This document shows positions 18,401 through 26,516 of a DNA stretch of 64,000 nucleotides, in pieces. How positions within the stretch are numbered: the first letter of the stretch is position 1; each line of letters begins with the position of its first letter. The stretch lies in contig NC_014216.1 in the NCBI RefSeq assembly GCF_000092205.1, positions 1,178,001 through 1,242,000 on the forward strand. Reading direction: 5' to 3'. The notes beneath the pieces are model-generated. The model saw nothing but the letters and a program-made list of their open reading frames with translations. It did no database searches and was not told the origin of the DNA. The position numbers and the translations under genes were made by a program. The stretch is from Desulfurivibrio alkaliphilus AHT 2. GTDB lineage: Bacteria > Desulfobacterota > Desulfobulbia > Desulfobulbales > Desulfurivibrionaceae.

Positions 18401-18707
18401 AAAGATCCTTGCGGCTGCGATCCTCGCGCTTGAGCAGAAAACCGTCGGCCACCAGCCGGTGGATGGTCCGGTTGGACTCATAAAGATCAAGGGCCGGCAG
18501 CCGCTCCAGCCGACGGCAGATGGAATCGATCTCGCCGGCGGTGATCCCCTCGCCGCCGTAACGGCGGGCCAGAAACTCGCGCAGATCATCCCGCAGCAGC
18601 ACCTCGTCGGGCCGCCTGGCAAGCTCCTCGCCCCTAAAATGCGGGTAGCCCCGCTCTTCCAGCAGGGCGATGATCGCCTGTTCCAGTTTAGCCTCGGTGA
18701 ACTTCAC
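15459..18707 (-). CDS. hsdR: Type I restriction endonuclease subunit R
   Basis: A 1082-residue HsdR. The N-terminal nuclease domain (about 130-220) has PDAVLYINGLPLVVFEFKS, the PD-(D/E)xK motif (D, then E-x-K). The motor has Walker A GATGCGKSFTM (about 320), DEAH in ISDEAHRSQ, SF2 motif III-like GFTGTPID, and QTISRVNR as motif VI. A helical C-terminal region binds the methyltransferase. It cleaves unmodified DNA after ATP-driven translocation, together with HsdM and HsdS. Start is GTG at 18705-18707 with GGAGG upstream. It is separated from hsdS by about 6.4 kb of ATPase, toxin-antitoxin and insertion-sequence DNA. Confidence 0.95.
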   Translation of the reverse strand: MKFTEAKLEQAIIALLEERGYPHFRGEELARRPDEVLLRDDLREFLARRYGGEGITAGEIDSICRRLERLPALDLYESNRTIHRLVADGFLLKREDRSRKDLYIQLLDYAGLPAQRRPRPGEVETLTAEESPAYRADGNIYRLVSQLEVVGREKRIPDAVLYINGLPLVVFEFKSAIREEATIHDAYVQLTTRYVRAIPELLKYNALCVISDGVNSRMGSLFASYEFFYTWRKVSGEETIDQDGINALKTMIAGLFDQDRLRQVIRHFIYFPDVSKREEKVVCRYPQFYAATKLYRNIWAHRKLPDGTGGDGKGGTYFGATGCGKSFTMLFLTRLLMKSLEFESPTIVLITDRTDLDAQLAHQFTNAKGYIGDQTVVSVESRARLRELLKGRNSGGVFLTTVQKFTEDTRLLSDRANIICISDEAHRSQVNLDQKVRLTENGVKRTFGFAKYLHDSLPNATYVGFTGTPIDATLDVFGPVVDAYTMTESVKDEITVRIVYEGRAAKVILDNGKLEEIEAYYAQCAEEGASDYQIEESKKASARMHAILGDPDRIRALAVDFVHHYERRLEEGASVMGKAMFVCSKREIAYALWRELITLRPEWNVARAGGEGPGGEGEELGAAQRQEIKPMERVKLIMTRNADDPKELYDMLGTPEYRKELDRQFKKAESNFKIAIVVDMWLTGFDVPFLDTIYIDKPIQRHSLIQTISRVNRRYAGKEKGLVVDYIGIKKQMNLALAHYNQADRQNIEEIGQSLVVVRDHLDLLGRIFHRFDTTPYFRGSPVAQLNCLNQAAEYVQITDKIEKRFMHLVKRLKAAYDICSGAEELSREERDRIHFYLAVRSIVFKLTKGDAPDTARMNARVRELIGEALQSEGVEEIFRLGEDKAGEIDIFADDYLARIEKIKLPNTKIKLLQQLLARAIEDFKKVNKARGVDFAKKFKALVDVYNQRKEDEVLRSNVLEDFSTEIIDLIQALKKERDSFADLGIDLEEKAFYDILKDLTIKYDFIYPEDKLLTLAKAVKEVVGEKVKYTDWNQREDIKAELKVELILILAKHGYPPVDRDEVYREIFEQAENFKKYQQAG

Positions 18708-18900
18708 GATGACCTCCTACGATATTGCTGCTACCACCATCATGCCGCACGGTATTGTTTCCGGTACATAGTCGCAAGCAAAAACACACCTTTCCAGCCT
18801 TATCGACAAATCCGCAGGTTGCCGCTGACAGGTGGAGAGGTGCTAAGCGGATGGGGGTTTTAACCAGGCGCCTGAAGCCGAATTAATCGTTTGCATATTG

Positions 18901-18940
18901 CAACTTAAAAGTTGACATTAAATTTGCTTTTCGCTACCAT
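18901..18940 (+). promoter_or_regulatory. Promoter with overlapping palindromic operator for the toxin-antitoxin pair
   Basis: TTGACA (18912-18917), 17 bases, TACCAT (18935-18940). The inverted repeat CAACTT-AA-AAGTTG (18901-18914) overlaps the -35 box and is a likely site for the HTH antitoxin. The first possible toxin ATG (18939) touches the -10, so translation more likely begins at 18948, giving an extremely short leader. Confidence 0.6.
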
Positions 18941-18947
18941 GTCTCAC

Positions 18948-19202
18948 ATGAAGAGACTCACCTACAGCCGGGACGCCTTGAAAACACTGGGACGAATACC
19001 CGCCGACACCGCCCGCTTGATCCGGTCAAAACTTGAACAGTACGCGGCGGAACCGGCAAGCCTGACCAACAACGTCAAAGCTATTAAAGGCCAACCAGGC
19101 TATCTTCGGCTCCGCATTGGCGACTGGCGGGTGATTTTTTCGGATAACGGCGAAGTTATCGCCGTCATTAAGCTCGCGCCGCGTGGCGGCGCTTACAGTT
19201 AG
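18948..19202 (+). CDS. RelE/ParE-superfamily toxin
   Basis: An 84-residue toxin starting MKRLTYSRDALKTLGRIPAD. The conserved RelE-fold core KAIKGQPGYLRLRIGDWRVIF, followed by VIAVIKLAPRGGAY, carries the usual Arg residues (RLRIGDWRVIF). Family members are mRNA interferases or gyrase poisons; which one cannot be told. The toxin gene precedes the antitoxin by 10 bases (higBA-like order). The start was set at 18948 because the upstream frame overlaps the promoter. Confidence 0.88.
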   Translation: MKRLTYSRDALKTLGRIPADTARLIRSKLEQYAAEPASLTNNVKAIKGQPGYLRLRIGDWRVIFSDNGEVIAVIKLAPRGGAYS

Positions 19203-19212
19203 GAGCAAGACC

Positions 19213-19584
19213 ATGCACGAACAGATTATCATCACCGCCGGGGGAGAACGCCTGGTTGTAATTCCCGAGGCCGATTACCTTGCCATGCTCGACGCCATTG
19301 AAGATCGCGAGGATATCGCGGCCATTGAAAAATTCCACCGCCGACTTGCGGCAGGTGAAGAGGAACTGCTGCCCGCCGAAATGGCCAATCGCATCCTTGA
19401 CGGCGAAAACAAAATCCGGGTCTGGCGGGAGTATCGAGGGATGTCGGCACGCGAGCTGGCCTCCACGGCGCAGATAAGCACTTCCTATCTGTCGCAGGTC
19501 GAAACCGGCTCCCGCGAAGGCGGTATCGATACGCTCAAACGCATAGCCGCCGCCCTTCGCGTATCAATCGATGATCTCGTGTGA
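19213..19584 (+). CDS. XRE-family antitoxin
   Basis: A 123-residue protein. The N-terminal part (EQIIITAGGERLVVIPEADY) resembles the toxin-binding arm of RelB/Phd-type antitoxins. Residues about 68-120 form a Cro/C1 helix-turn-helix (YRGMSARELASTAQISTSYL then SQVETGSREGGIDTLKRIAA). It neutralises the RelE-like toxin and should autoregulate via the CAACTT/AAGTTG palindrome. Ribosome site TAGGAGCAAGACC. The stop is immediately followed by the MITE at 19588. Confidence 0.88.
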   Translation: MHEQIIITAGGERLVVIPEADYLAMLDAIEDREDIAAIEKFHRRLAAGEEELLPAEMANRILDGENKIRVWREYRGMSARELASTAQISTSYLSQVETGSREGGIDTLKRIAAALRVSIDDLV

Positions 19585-19587
19585 CGG

Positions 19588-19672
19588 GGGACGGACTTAA
19601 AAACTTAAGTTAATATTGCTTATAGTCTCTGCGACAACTCTGGATGACAATTTAAGTTTTTAAGTCCGTCCC
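19588..19672. repeat. 85-bp MITE derived from the Y1 transposase unit
   Basis: Ends GGGACGGACTTAAAAACTT / AAGTTTTTAAGTCCGTCCC are identical to those of the unit at 10484-11519. The first ~60 bases also match the left end of that unit, including the transposase stop region (GTTAATATTG...CTCTGGATG), with only a few differences, mostly transitions. The rest has been deleted. It abuts the antitoxin stop codon. Confidence 0.85.
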
Positions 19673-20948
19673 TCTTGCCCTCTAAAAAAATTGCCCGGCC
19701 TGTTCAGCGTAAGGCCGCCATAACCTCTTCCGGACCGATCAGGACATTACCGCCGGTATCACCGGCCAACTCCATCTCCTTGCACCATATCGCGGTAATA
19801 ATTTCCTTGCCTTGAGTTCGGGGAAACTTTGCCGCCTTCTGGCGCAAAGTTTCCAGTAAAGGCCGCACCCTGGTCTTCTTTTCCCATTTGGCCTCACCCA
19901 GCAGGATCGCGGTGCCGTCCAGCGATTCCGCGACCACATCGATTTCCATTTCCCCTCCTTTGCCGGCCTTTCCCCACCAGCGTGACGCCGGTTTCCAGCG
20001 CTTGCCGCCAATGGTAAGCCGGGCGACGGAATAACGGGCCAGTTCCTCCCAGGTTTCGGCCACCAGGGCTTGCCGCTGTTGGCCGGTGGCGTCCCACACT
20101 TCCGTAATCAAATCCTGCTCCAGCATCGAACGGTATGGCTGTACCACCCGATACCAGAAACCCAGAAAAGGGTCCGCCAGCCGGTACAGGCTTTTTTTGC
20201 TGGAGCGGGGGTTTTCGCCAAAGGGAATTTCACGTTTGATATAGCCGAGCTGAGCCAGATTGAACAGCGGCCGGGTCAGGCTGGTGGCCGGTTTGCCCAG
20301 GCGGCCGCCAAGTTCCGAAAGACGATTGGCGCCGCCGGCGATCAGGGCCAGCAGGGAATGGGGCTGACCGGCGCCACGCATGTCGTCAAGCAGCAGCCGC
20401 ATGGGCTCTTCATGCAAAACGCCGTTACGATCCAGCACCAGCTCATGGCAGGCGCTTGCCGAATCGGGAAAATCCCTGGCCAGTTCCCAGTACCGGGGCA
20501 CCCCGCCCCATACCGAATAGGCCGCCACCGCCTCCTCCGGCGGCAAAGCCAGAGCTTCCGTAAGCCACCCCGGTTCCAGGGGGCGAATTTTAAGAATCTC
20601 CCGCGCCCGGCCGTACAGCGGGGCAGTACTGTCAAGCACCAGCCCCTGCATCATCCGCTGGGATGAGCCGCAGATAATTAAATGAAAACGGGACCTGCGG
20701 CTGTCCAGCAACTTTTGCATGACGCTGGGCAACTCCGGGGCATTCTGGACCAGGTAAGGAAACTCATCGAGGACCAGGGTCGCACCCGCCGGAAGCTGGT
20801 TGGCGGCAGCATTAAAAAAAACTTCCCAGGAGGGATATTGCACCTCGCCGAATCCGGGCACCAGCCTGCCGATCTCCACCCCCAGGGCTTGGCGCTGCAA
20901 GGGCGCCTCCTGCTGGTCGGCCAGATAGTAAACATCATTTTCCCCGAC

Positions 20949-21005
20949 TGTTAATGATCACCCTAATGGAGCCACCCATGATCAGCTAATGGAGCCACCC
21001 TCAAG
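20949..21005. repeat. IS21 left terminal repeats
   Basis: Two tandem copies of TGATCA(C/G)(C/-)...TAATGGAGCCACC are read from the left tip. The right end (about 23220-23341) carries several inverted copies (TGGCTCCATTAGCTGATCA and variants), so the ends are asymmetric in repeat number. Confidence 0.8.
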
Positions 21006-21032
21006 TGGCCATTTTGGGGCTCCGGACGGTTT

Positions 21033-21818
21033 TTAATTTTTGCCTTTTTTGCTGTTTTCGGCAACCTCGTTTTTGGGGTATTTGGGCAGCGGCCTGGCCG
21101 CTCGGAAGCTTTTGCCGTCCAGGAGCAGTGAGTAAGCGCCGTGGCGGATGCGGTCGATGGTGGCCGAGCCCAGCAGTTTATTGGGGAAGGCGTCACCCCA
21201 CTCGTTGAGATCCAGGTTGCTGGTGATGATGGTGGAACGGCGCTCGTAACGTTCTCCAACCAGGTCATGGATATCCTCATCCTGGGGGGTGCGCAGTGGT
21301 TTGAGGCCGAAGTCGTCGATGATCAGCAGATCGACCTTGGCCAGGGCGTTAAGCCGCCGTTCGTAGGCGTTGGTGGCGCGGGCGGCGTGTAGTTGGCCCA
21401 GCATCTTGGTCTGGGTCGTGAAGAGCACATCGTAGCCCATTCTGACCGCGCAGTGGCCGATGGCCTGGGCGATATGGCTCTTGCCGGTGCCGCAGGGGCC
21501 GACCACCAGCAGGTTGGCGCCCTCTTCCAGGAAGCGGCAGGTGGCCAGGTCCATGATCAGGGCGCGGTTGATGTTGGGGTTGAAGGAGAAGTCGAACTCC
21601 TCCAGGGTTTTGTGGTTACGGAAGTTGGCCCGGCGGACACGCATGGCGAACTTGCGCTGGGAACGGCGGGCGACTTCGTCCTGGACCAGCATGGCCAGGA
21701 AGTCGGTGTAGGCCAGCTTTTCCTCGATGGCCTGGCGGTTTCTGGCTTCCAGGGAATCAAGGATGCCGGAGAGTCGCAACTGTTTGAGCATGGGGATCAG
21801 TTCGGGCATGGGATTCAT
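21033..21818 (-). CDS. istB: IS21 transposition helper ATPase IstB
   Basis: A 261-residue IstB, the AAA+ target-selection partner of IstA. Walker A is VVGPCGTGKSHIAQ (about 105-118), Walker B is LLIIDDFGLKPL, and the sensor is STIITSNLDLNEW. The N-terminal IstB domain is MLKQLRLSGILDSLEARNRQ. Reading frame and length look complete. It lies 15 bases downstream of the istA remnant, as usual. Without a functional IstA it cannot transpose this copy. Confidence 0.95.
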   Translation of the reverse strand: MNPMPELIPMLKQLRLSGILDSLEARNRQAIEEKLAYTDFLAMLVQDEVARRSQRKFAMRVRRANFRNHKTLEEFDFSFNPNINRALIMDLATCRFLEEGANLLVVGPCGTGKSHIAQAIGHCAVRMGYDVLFTTQTKMLGQLHAARATNAYERRLNALAKVDLLIIDDFGLKPLRTPQDEDIHDLVGERYERRSTIITSNLDLNEWGDAFPNKLLGSATIDRIRHGAYSLLLDGKSFRAARPLPKYPKNEVAENSKKGKN

Positions 21819-21833
21819 TGAGGTTCCTCCTTA

Positions 21834-23128
21834 TCAGTGAAAAAGTTGTTGGCGCTGGAAGCGGCCCTGGCCCCGGTAGGCCATGCCGGCCGCCACCGGT
21901 TCCGTTTCCGGGGGCTGTTGGTCAAGCCCCTTGCCGAGGATGGTTTTGACCGTGATGTATTGGGGGCTGTCGTAGATCAGCGCTCGGTGACAGGCGGCCT
22001 CCAGCCGCTCCGGGCCGTATTTGCCGGCCAACCGGAGCACCCCTTGGGCCGCCCGGAGATGATCAACCACCCGGTGACTCAACAGCCGGTGGATCAGGCG
22101 GTGGCAGTGGGGGCCGATCTCACCGGCCTGCTTGAGACACCACTGGGGATCGCGCATCAGGTAGGCGACGGCGTCCGGCGGCAGATGATCGATACAGGTG
22201 GCCTTCTGGCCGGGACGGCCACAGCGGGGATGGATCGCCACCTGTTGATGCTGGTGGTAGATCTTGACGGTGTTTTCGGTCGCCTTGACCCACAGCTTCT
22301 TGTGCACCAGCTTGAAGGGAGCGGAGTAGTAAGCTTTGTCGAACTGGAGATGGCAGTTGCCGTGCAGCTTGTGCTCGGCCCAGACCGCCAACTCCGGGGC
22401 CACGGCGGGCAAAGGTTTAAGGAAGGCCTTCTCCGCCTCGGCGAACATGACCAACGGCTTTTGCTTGGTGGTGCCGTGGCTCCGGTTGCCGGCCGTTGCC
22501 AGCACCCACTCCTTAAGCTGGCGATTGGCATCGACCAGACTGCGGAACGTACGCAAGGGCAGGAAGTTGTTTTTGACGTATTTGACCCCGGACTCCACCC
22601 GCCCCTTCATCTGGGGAGGGTCATGACGAACACCCAGGTGGAAAACGGCTTGCCGGTCTGGGGATCAAGCAGCTTGGGGCCGGAACCGAAATCCACCTGG
22701 GCCGCTTCGCCGGGATCAAAGTCCAGCATTACCGTGGCTTGGGGGTTATCCCCCTTGAGGTCCTGGAGAAAACGTCTGACCGAGGAGTAACTACCGGTAA
22801 AGCCGTGTTCGCGCACCAGGGTCTGGTGCATGGCGGTGCCGTTGATCCCGGCCGCCTGCCAGGTCTTGAGCTGCTCCTGGTACGGCAGCAGCAGCGGCAC
22901 CGCCGATTCACCCGGAGCCGGCAGCTTGATTACTTTGGCCAGCTCGGCATCATCCGGCAACTCCCGGGCGGGATCGAGCCAGCCCTGCTGCTGGGCCAAG
23001 GCCCGCAACTGCGCGGCCTTGCGACGGCCCATCAGCTTGGCCTTGGCGATCTGACGGTCGGACTGGCCCAACCGCATTTGGGTAAGAATTTGACGGTATT
23101 GAAACATCTCGAACCTCCTATTGGCCAT
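21834..23128 (-). pseudogene. istA: IS21 transposase IstA with internal deletion and frameshift
   Basis: Two frames overlap by 4 bases. The upstream one (22607-23128) has the N-terminal helix-turn-helix (ILTQMRLGQSDRQIAKAKLM) and the first DDE-domain strand with D in EAAQVDFGSGP, ending WVFVMTLPR. The downstream one (21834-22610) resumes at MKGRVESGVKYVKNNFLPLR, which has the catalytic E, and continues to the C-terminus. Intact IstA proteins have roughly 80-100 residues between these blocks, including the second catalytic Asp. That stretch is missing here and the join is out of frame, so the transposase is dead. Confidence 0.9.
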
Positions 23129-23622
23129 CGGCTATCCCTCCTGAAAATGGATTTTTTCAGGAAGATATAGCCGATCCGCAGAAAGTCCGGGACCCGTTTA
23201 TGAACTCAAGGGAAGGGGTGGCGCCATTAACTGATCCGCAAGTGGCTCCATTAGCTGATCACGCCATGGCTCCATTAAGCTGATCCTTAACTGGCTCCAT
23301 TAGCTGATCACGAAGTGGCTCCATATGGGTGATCATTAACACCGACTACCTGTTGCAGCAGGGTGGACTTGCCGCAGCGGCGCCGGCCGTAAATTACCAC
23401 CAGGGCCGGCTCCGCCCCGCCGATGGCGCTCTTCAGCCGGGCAATCTCCCGTTGTCTGTTTAAGAATTCAAGTCGCATCGCTCACTCTGTCGCCTCTCGG
23501 TAATTATGCATGTTGAACATAATGTTTGACATACATAAACAACAGGGATTAGTCAAGAATAGATATTTTTTGTCTTGTTTCAGCCCTCTTTGGGGCCTAC
23601 AAGGCGTTGCCTGATAACCCGC

Positions 23623-24876
23623 TTACAGCTCCCAGAGTTTGCGCATGGGGACGGCGAGGAACTTTTTGTCTCCCAGGGGGAGTATATCTCTGCCGTTGTA
23701 AAGCAGCAGCCCGGCTTGAAAGTTTCGACCGCATTTTTCAGCCAGATGAGCAAGGCCCTGCCCGTCTTTATTATTCAAGGTCTCGGCGGCTTTAACCTCG
23801 ATACCCCAGGTTTTGGCACCCCGGGTGACGACCATGTCCACTTCAACCTGGTCTTTGTCGCGGTAATGCCAAAAGCGTAGGTCCGGGTCCGTCCAGGCGG
23901 CCTGGGCGATGATCTGTTGGATCACGAACGATTCCAGCAGATGCCCCATTCGCTCCCTTTGCGCCAGCCAATCTTCCGCCTTTAAACCGGCCAGGGTCGC
24001 TGCCAGGCCGCTGTCGAGCAGGTGTACCTTGGGGGTTTTAATCAATCGTTTGGCATTATTACGATGCCAGGCCGGCAGGCGGCGCAGCAGGAAAAGTCGT
24101 TCCAGGATCGTTAAATAATGGTTCACGGTATCGCGGTGCAGGGCGAGTTCCTTGGCCAGGTTGCTGGCGTTGAGTAATTCGGCGCTGCGGAGGGCCAATA
24201 ACTCCAGGAGACGTGTCACCTCCTCGGCGTTTTTCACTCTGGCTACGTCCTGGATGTCTCGTTCGATAATCGATTTCAGGTATTGCCGCCGCCACTGCCT
24301 GGCTCGGCCGGGCGAGCGCCGCAGTGGTTCAGGATACCCGCCCGCCACCAGCCGCTGGACCAGTGCAGGCCCTGTTGCTCCGCTTTTCGGTGGGGCCTGG
24401 ATCTCCGGCTCAATCGCCCCAGAAAGGAAAGTTTGCAGAAAACGACCGGGCCGGCGCTCTTTTTCCGACTCCGTCAATGGTTGCAAATTGACAATTTCCA
24501 GGCGTCCGGCCAGGGATTCACTTACCTTTGGCAGCAGCAGGAGGTTGGCGGAGCCGGTCAGGAGAAAGCGCCCGGGGCGCCGATCACGATCCACGGCCTG
24601 TTTGATAACAGGCAATAGCTCGGGAGCTCGCTGTACCTCGTCAATGGTGATCTCTTCCGGCAAGCCGGCAATGAAACCGGCCGGATCATGGCGTGCAACC
24701 CGGTAATAGTTAGGTTCGTCCAAGCTGATAAAGGCGCGCTTGGGAAAGGTCTTTTCCGCCAGCGAGGTTTTTCCGCACTGCCGTGGCCCCAGCAGGCAGA
24801 CTACCGGTGTGTCGGCCAATGCTTCCTTGATTACCGGTGCCAGGTTGCGCGGGAACCAGTGAGATGCTTCGTCCAT
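23623..24876 (-). CDS. AAA_14/DUF4143 ATPase
   Basis: A 417-residue protein. Walker A is LLGPRQCGKTSLAEKTFP (about 29-44), the Walker B-like motif is ITIDEVQRAPELLPV (about 75-90), sensor-1 is RFLLTGSANLLLL, and a C-terminal DUF4143 nuclease-like domain (about 200-417) has DLRFWHYRDKDQVEVDMVV and WGIEVKAAET (D-x-D then E-x-K). Such ATPases are widespread, often near mobile or toxin-antitoxin loci, and their role is unknown. It lies between the split DUF234 ATPase and hsdS on the same strand. The sequence looks intact. Confidence 0.9.
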   Translation of the reverse strand: MDEASHWFPRNLAPVIKEALADTPVVCLLGPRQCGKTSLAEKTFPKRAFISLDEPNYYRVARHDPAGFIAGLPEEITIDEVQRAPELLPVIKQAVDRDRRPGRFLLTGSANLLLLPKVSESLAGRLEIVNLQPLTESEKERRPGRFLQTFLSGAIEPEIQAPPKSGATGPALVQRLVAGGYPEPLRRSPGRARQWRRQYLKSIIERDIQDVARVKNAEEVTRLLELLALRSAELLNASNLAKELALHRDTVNHYLTILERLFLLRRLPAWHRNNAKRLIKTPKVHLLDSGLAATLAGLKAEDWLAQRERMGHLLESFVIQQIIAQAAWTDPDLRFWHYRDKDQVEVDMVVTRGAKTWGIEVKAAETLNNKDGQGLAHLAEKCGRNFQAGLLLYNGRDILPLGDKKFLAVPMRKLWEL

Positions 24877-24918
24877 CTGTTGCCCATGGTTTCGTCTGAT
24901 TGTATAGTTACTGTCCGT

Positions 24919-25143
24919 CTAATTGTACATTAGTATATCGTCTGGCTGTTGTTTGTCAACCACGGCGACGAACAGCACGCACTGGCGGCGTTGCAGCAAA
25001 AGCAGCTTGGCGTGCCAGCCGCTCAGCGGGGATTCGCCCGCGTCGATGGCGGAAGGGGGCACCCCCCGCCGGCTTTTCAGCCGCCCGTCCGCATCACACG
25101 GCAGCTTGACCAGTAGTTTTTTGGTGCAGTGCAAGCGTATCAT
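24919..25143 (-). CDS. Truncated DUF6933-like protein
   Basis: A 74-residue frame starting MIRLHCTKKLLVKLPCDADG, then ESPLSGWHAKLLLLQRRQCV and LFV. This is the N-terminal signature of DUF6933 proteins, which normally run to about 150-170 residues. Here the family similarity stops near residue 60 and the frame ends in VVDKQQPDDILMYN, so the C-terminal half is gone. The ATG overlaps the last codons of hsdS. It is probably a remnant rather than a functional gene. Confidence 0.55.
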   Translation of the reverse strand: MIRLHCTKKLLVKLPCDADGRLKSRRGVPPSAIDAGESPLSGWHAKLLLLQRRQCVLFVAVVDKQQPDDILMYN

Positions 25144-26516
25144 ATGGCATCCGCTACGAGTTTTTCCGCATCGGGGATGCGGAGTTGGCCGGAGATTAGT
25201 TTGGGGAGCAGGGTGTCGCGTATTTTTGCTAATGTTTCTTGCGAATTAAGATTTTTAATCCATTTGTCAAAAATGTTATCCACTTGTTTTTCTAACAATT
25301 CGCCAAGCACCACAGGCGGGATGACCACCTTTGTCTGCTGGATAATCCCTTTGCTTATGTTTTGTTGAGCTGAACCTCTGGCTTGATTAGCTAAAGTGGC
25401 GACAATACGCTCAAGAGTGAGGTAGTTAAAAAAACGATATGGTTCCTTTGGGATAAGACCGCATACAGCTTGGTTGGTGGTCAACGGTTCGCCGACAAAC
25501 GCGACTTGCCCTGCAGTTGCACCATACATAGCAATAACCGTGGCACCTGATGGAAGCCACTTGGCCGAGCTGTTTTTCAGCCCTAGATTAGTAATCCTGT
25601 TAACAGTGTTTGTGATTATATTTTGCCTTACCTCACCCGAGGTAAGCCAAGGTACTGTTCCATCATCCCAATATTCTGTTTTATCTTTTCTTGGGGTCCC
25701 TCCATTCTGGATTTTTGTGCATAGCTGTGAAATCTGGGACACCTCCCACCCCTCCGGCACCCAGCCCATTTCTTCGGTGGAGACGAAGCGGCTGGGGAAC
25801 TGTTTTTGGATCGCTTCGGGGAGGGGTTTGCGCTGGTCGCCCAGGGCTTTGCGGGCCTTGGCGCGGGCTTGCAGGGGTTCGGGGATGGGGTTGCCGGCGG
25901 CCAGGGCGTTGTCGATGACCGGGTCGAAATCGACAAACCAGCTCTTGAACAGCGCCCGCGCCATCGCCTCCAGCGTGGCGTTCATCCGGCGGTTGAGCTC
26001 GATTTTGTCGTCGAGGGAGCCGAGGATGTGGGCGATGGCTTTTTGCTCTTCGATTGGCGGAATTGGTAGTTCAAAGTTGGGGATGTCAGCACACCTAAGA
26101 CTGTCAAAGACCGCTCCAACATTCAGGTATTTATCTACTTGAGCCCACCATTCAGGACCGTTAGCAAGCCAACGCAGGAATGGCGGATAGACTCGACTTG
26201 AGTCCGACCGAAGCAATACCAGATTTTGGCCCAAAGCAAACCTGACCCCGGCTGGAACATAGGCTGTTTCACCAGGATTGCATCGCCTAGAGAGAACCAC
26301 ATCATCTTCTTGCGGATTGGCTTTTTTAGTCCATTCCTCTAAATCGGCCGCAGAAATCAAACGAGGATTTGCGTTGAAGTCTATGCGCCCCTCCTTCATC
26401 TGAGGAATCGCAATGTAAGGATATCCGTCCCCAGCATCAGGTGGCGTTTTATGAACACAATCAAGCAAAGAAACACCAGCTTCTTTTAGGGTCAGTCGAA
26501 CCCACTCACCCCTCAT
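25140..26516 (-). CDS. hsdS: Type I restriction-modification specificity subunit
   Basis: A 458-residue HsdS with two target-recognition domains (about 1-150 and 245-400). They are separated by the conserved helical spacer: IPPIEEQKAIAHILGSLDDK, IELNRRMNATLEAMARAL and FKSWFVDFDPV. A second spacer lies at the C-terminus (LNSQETLAKIRDTLLPKLIS). The two domains read the two halves of the asymmetric bipartite DNA target. The start overlaps hsdM's stop by 11 bases. It appears complete, so the methyltransferase is probably active. Confidence 0.93.
   Translation of the reverse strand: MRGEWVRLTLKEAGVSLLDCVHKTPPDAGDGYPYIAIPQMKEGRIDFNANPRLISAADLEEWTKKANPQEDDVVLSRRCNPGETAYVPAGVRFALGQNLVLLRSDSSRVYPPFLRWLANGPEWWAQVDKYLNVGAVFDSLRCADIPNFELPIPPIEEQKAIAHILGSLDDKIELNRRMNATLEAMARALFKSWFVDFDPVIDNALAAGNPIPEPLQARAKARKALGDQRKPLPEAIQKQFPSRFVSTEEMGWVPEGWEVSQISQLCTKIQNGGTPRKDKTEYWDDGTVPWLTSGEVRQNIITNTVNRITNLGLKNSSAKWLPSGATVIAMYGATAGQVAFVGEPLTTNQAVCGLIPKEPYRFFNYLTLERIVATLANQARGSAQQNISKGIIQQTKVVIPPVVLGELLEKQVDNIFDKWIKNLNSQETLAKIRDTLLPKLISGQLRIPDAEKLVADAI

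Larger units (their letters stand above)
20949..23341. mobile_element. IS21-family insertion sequence, transposition-defective
   Basis: A 2393-bp element. Ends TGTTAATGATCACCC...TGGAGCCAC match as inverted repeats. A 5-bp target duplication CCGAC flanks it (20944-20948 and 23342-23346). It contains istB (intact) and istA (internally deleted and frameshifted). Multiple subterminal copies of a TGATCA-n-TGGAGCCA motif at both ends are the usual transposase binding sites of this family. Confidence 0.93.
19704..23478 (-). pseudogene. AAA ATPase (DUF234-type) gene split by the IS21-family element
   Basis: The 5' part (23342-23478) encodes MRLEFLNRQREIARLKSAIG and the Walker A GRRRCGKSTLL. The 3' part (19704-20948) encodes the rest: VGENDVYYLADQQEAPLQ, TLVLDEFPYLVQNAPELPSV (Walker B), IICGSSQRMM (sensor), a winged-helix region and the C-terminal nuclease-like block MEIDVVAESLDGTAILLGEAKW (D...E-x-K, as in DUF234). 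Removing the element and one CCGAC copy restores a continuous 458-codon frame. Intact homologs are archaeal-type ATPases of unknown role, often in defence or mobile contexts. As it stands the Walker A is detached, so the product is almost surely inactive. Confidence 0.9.

Noticed and set aside
15963-18863. A 966-codon open frame on the plus strand opposite hsdR
   Set aside because: It mirrors the hsdR coding strand, has no recognisable domain and is Gly/Leu/Asp/His-rich, as expected of an antisense shadow in GC-rich DNA.
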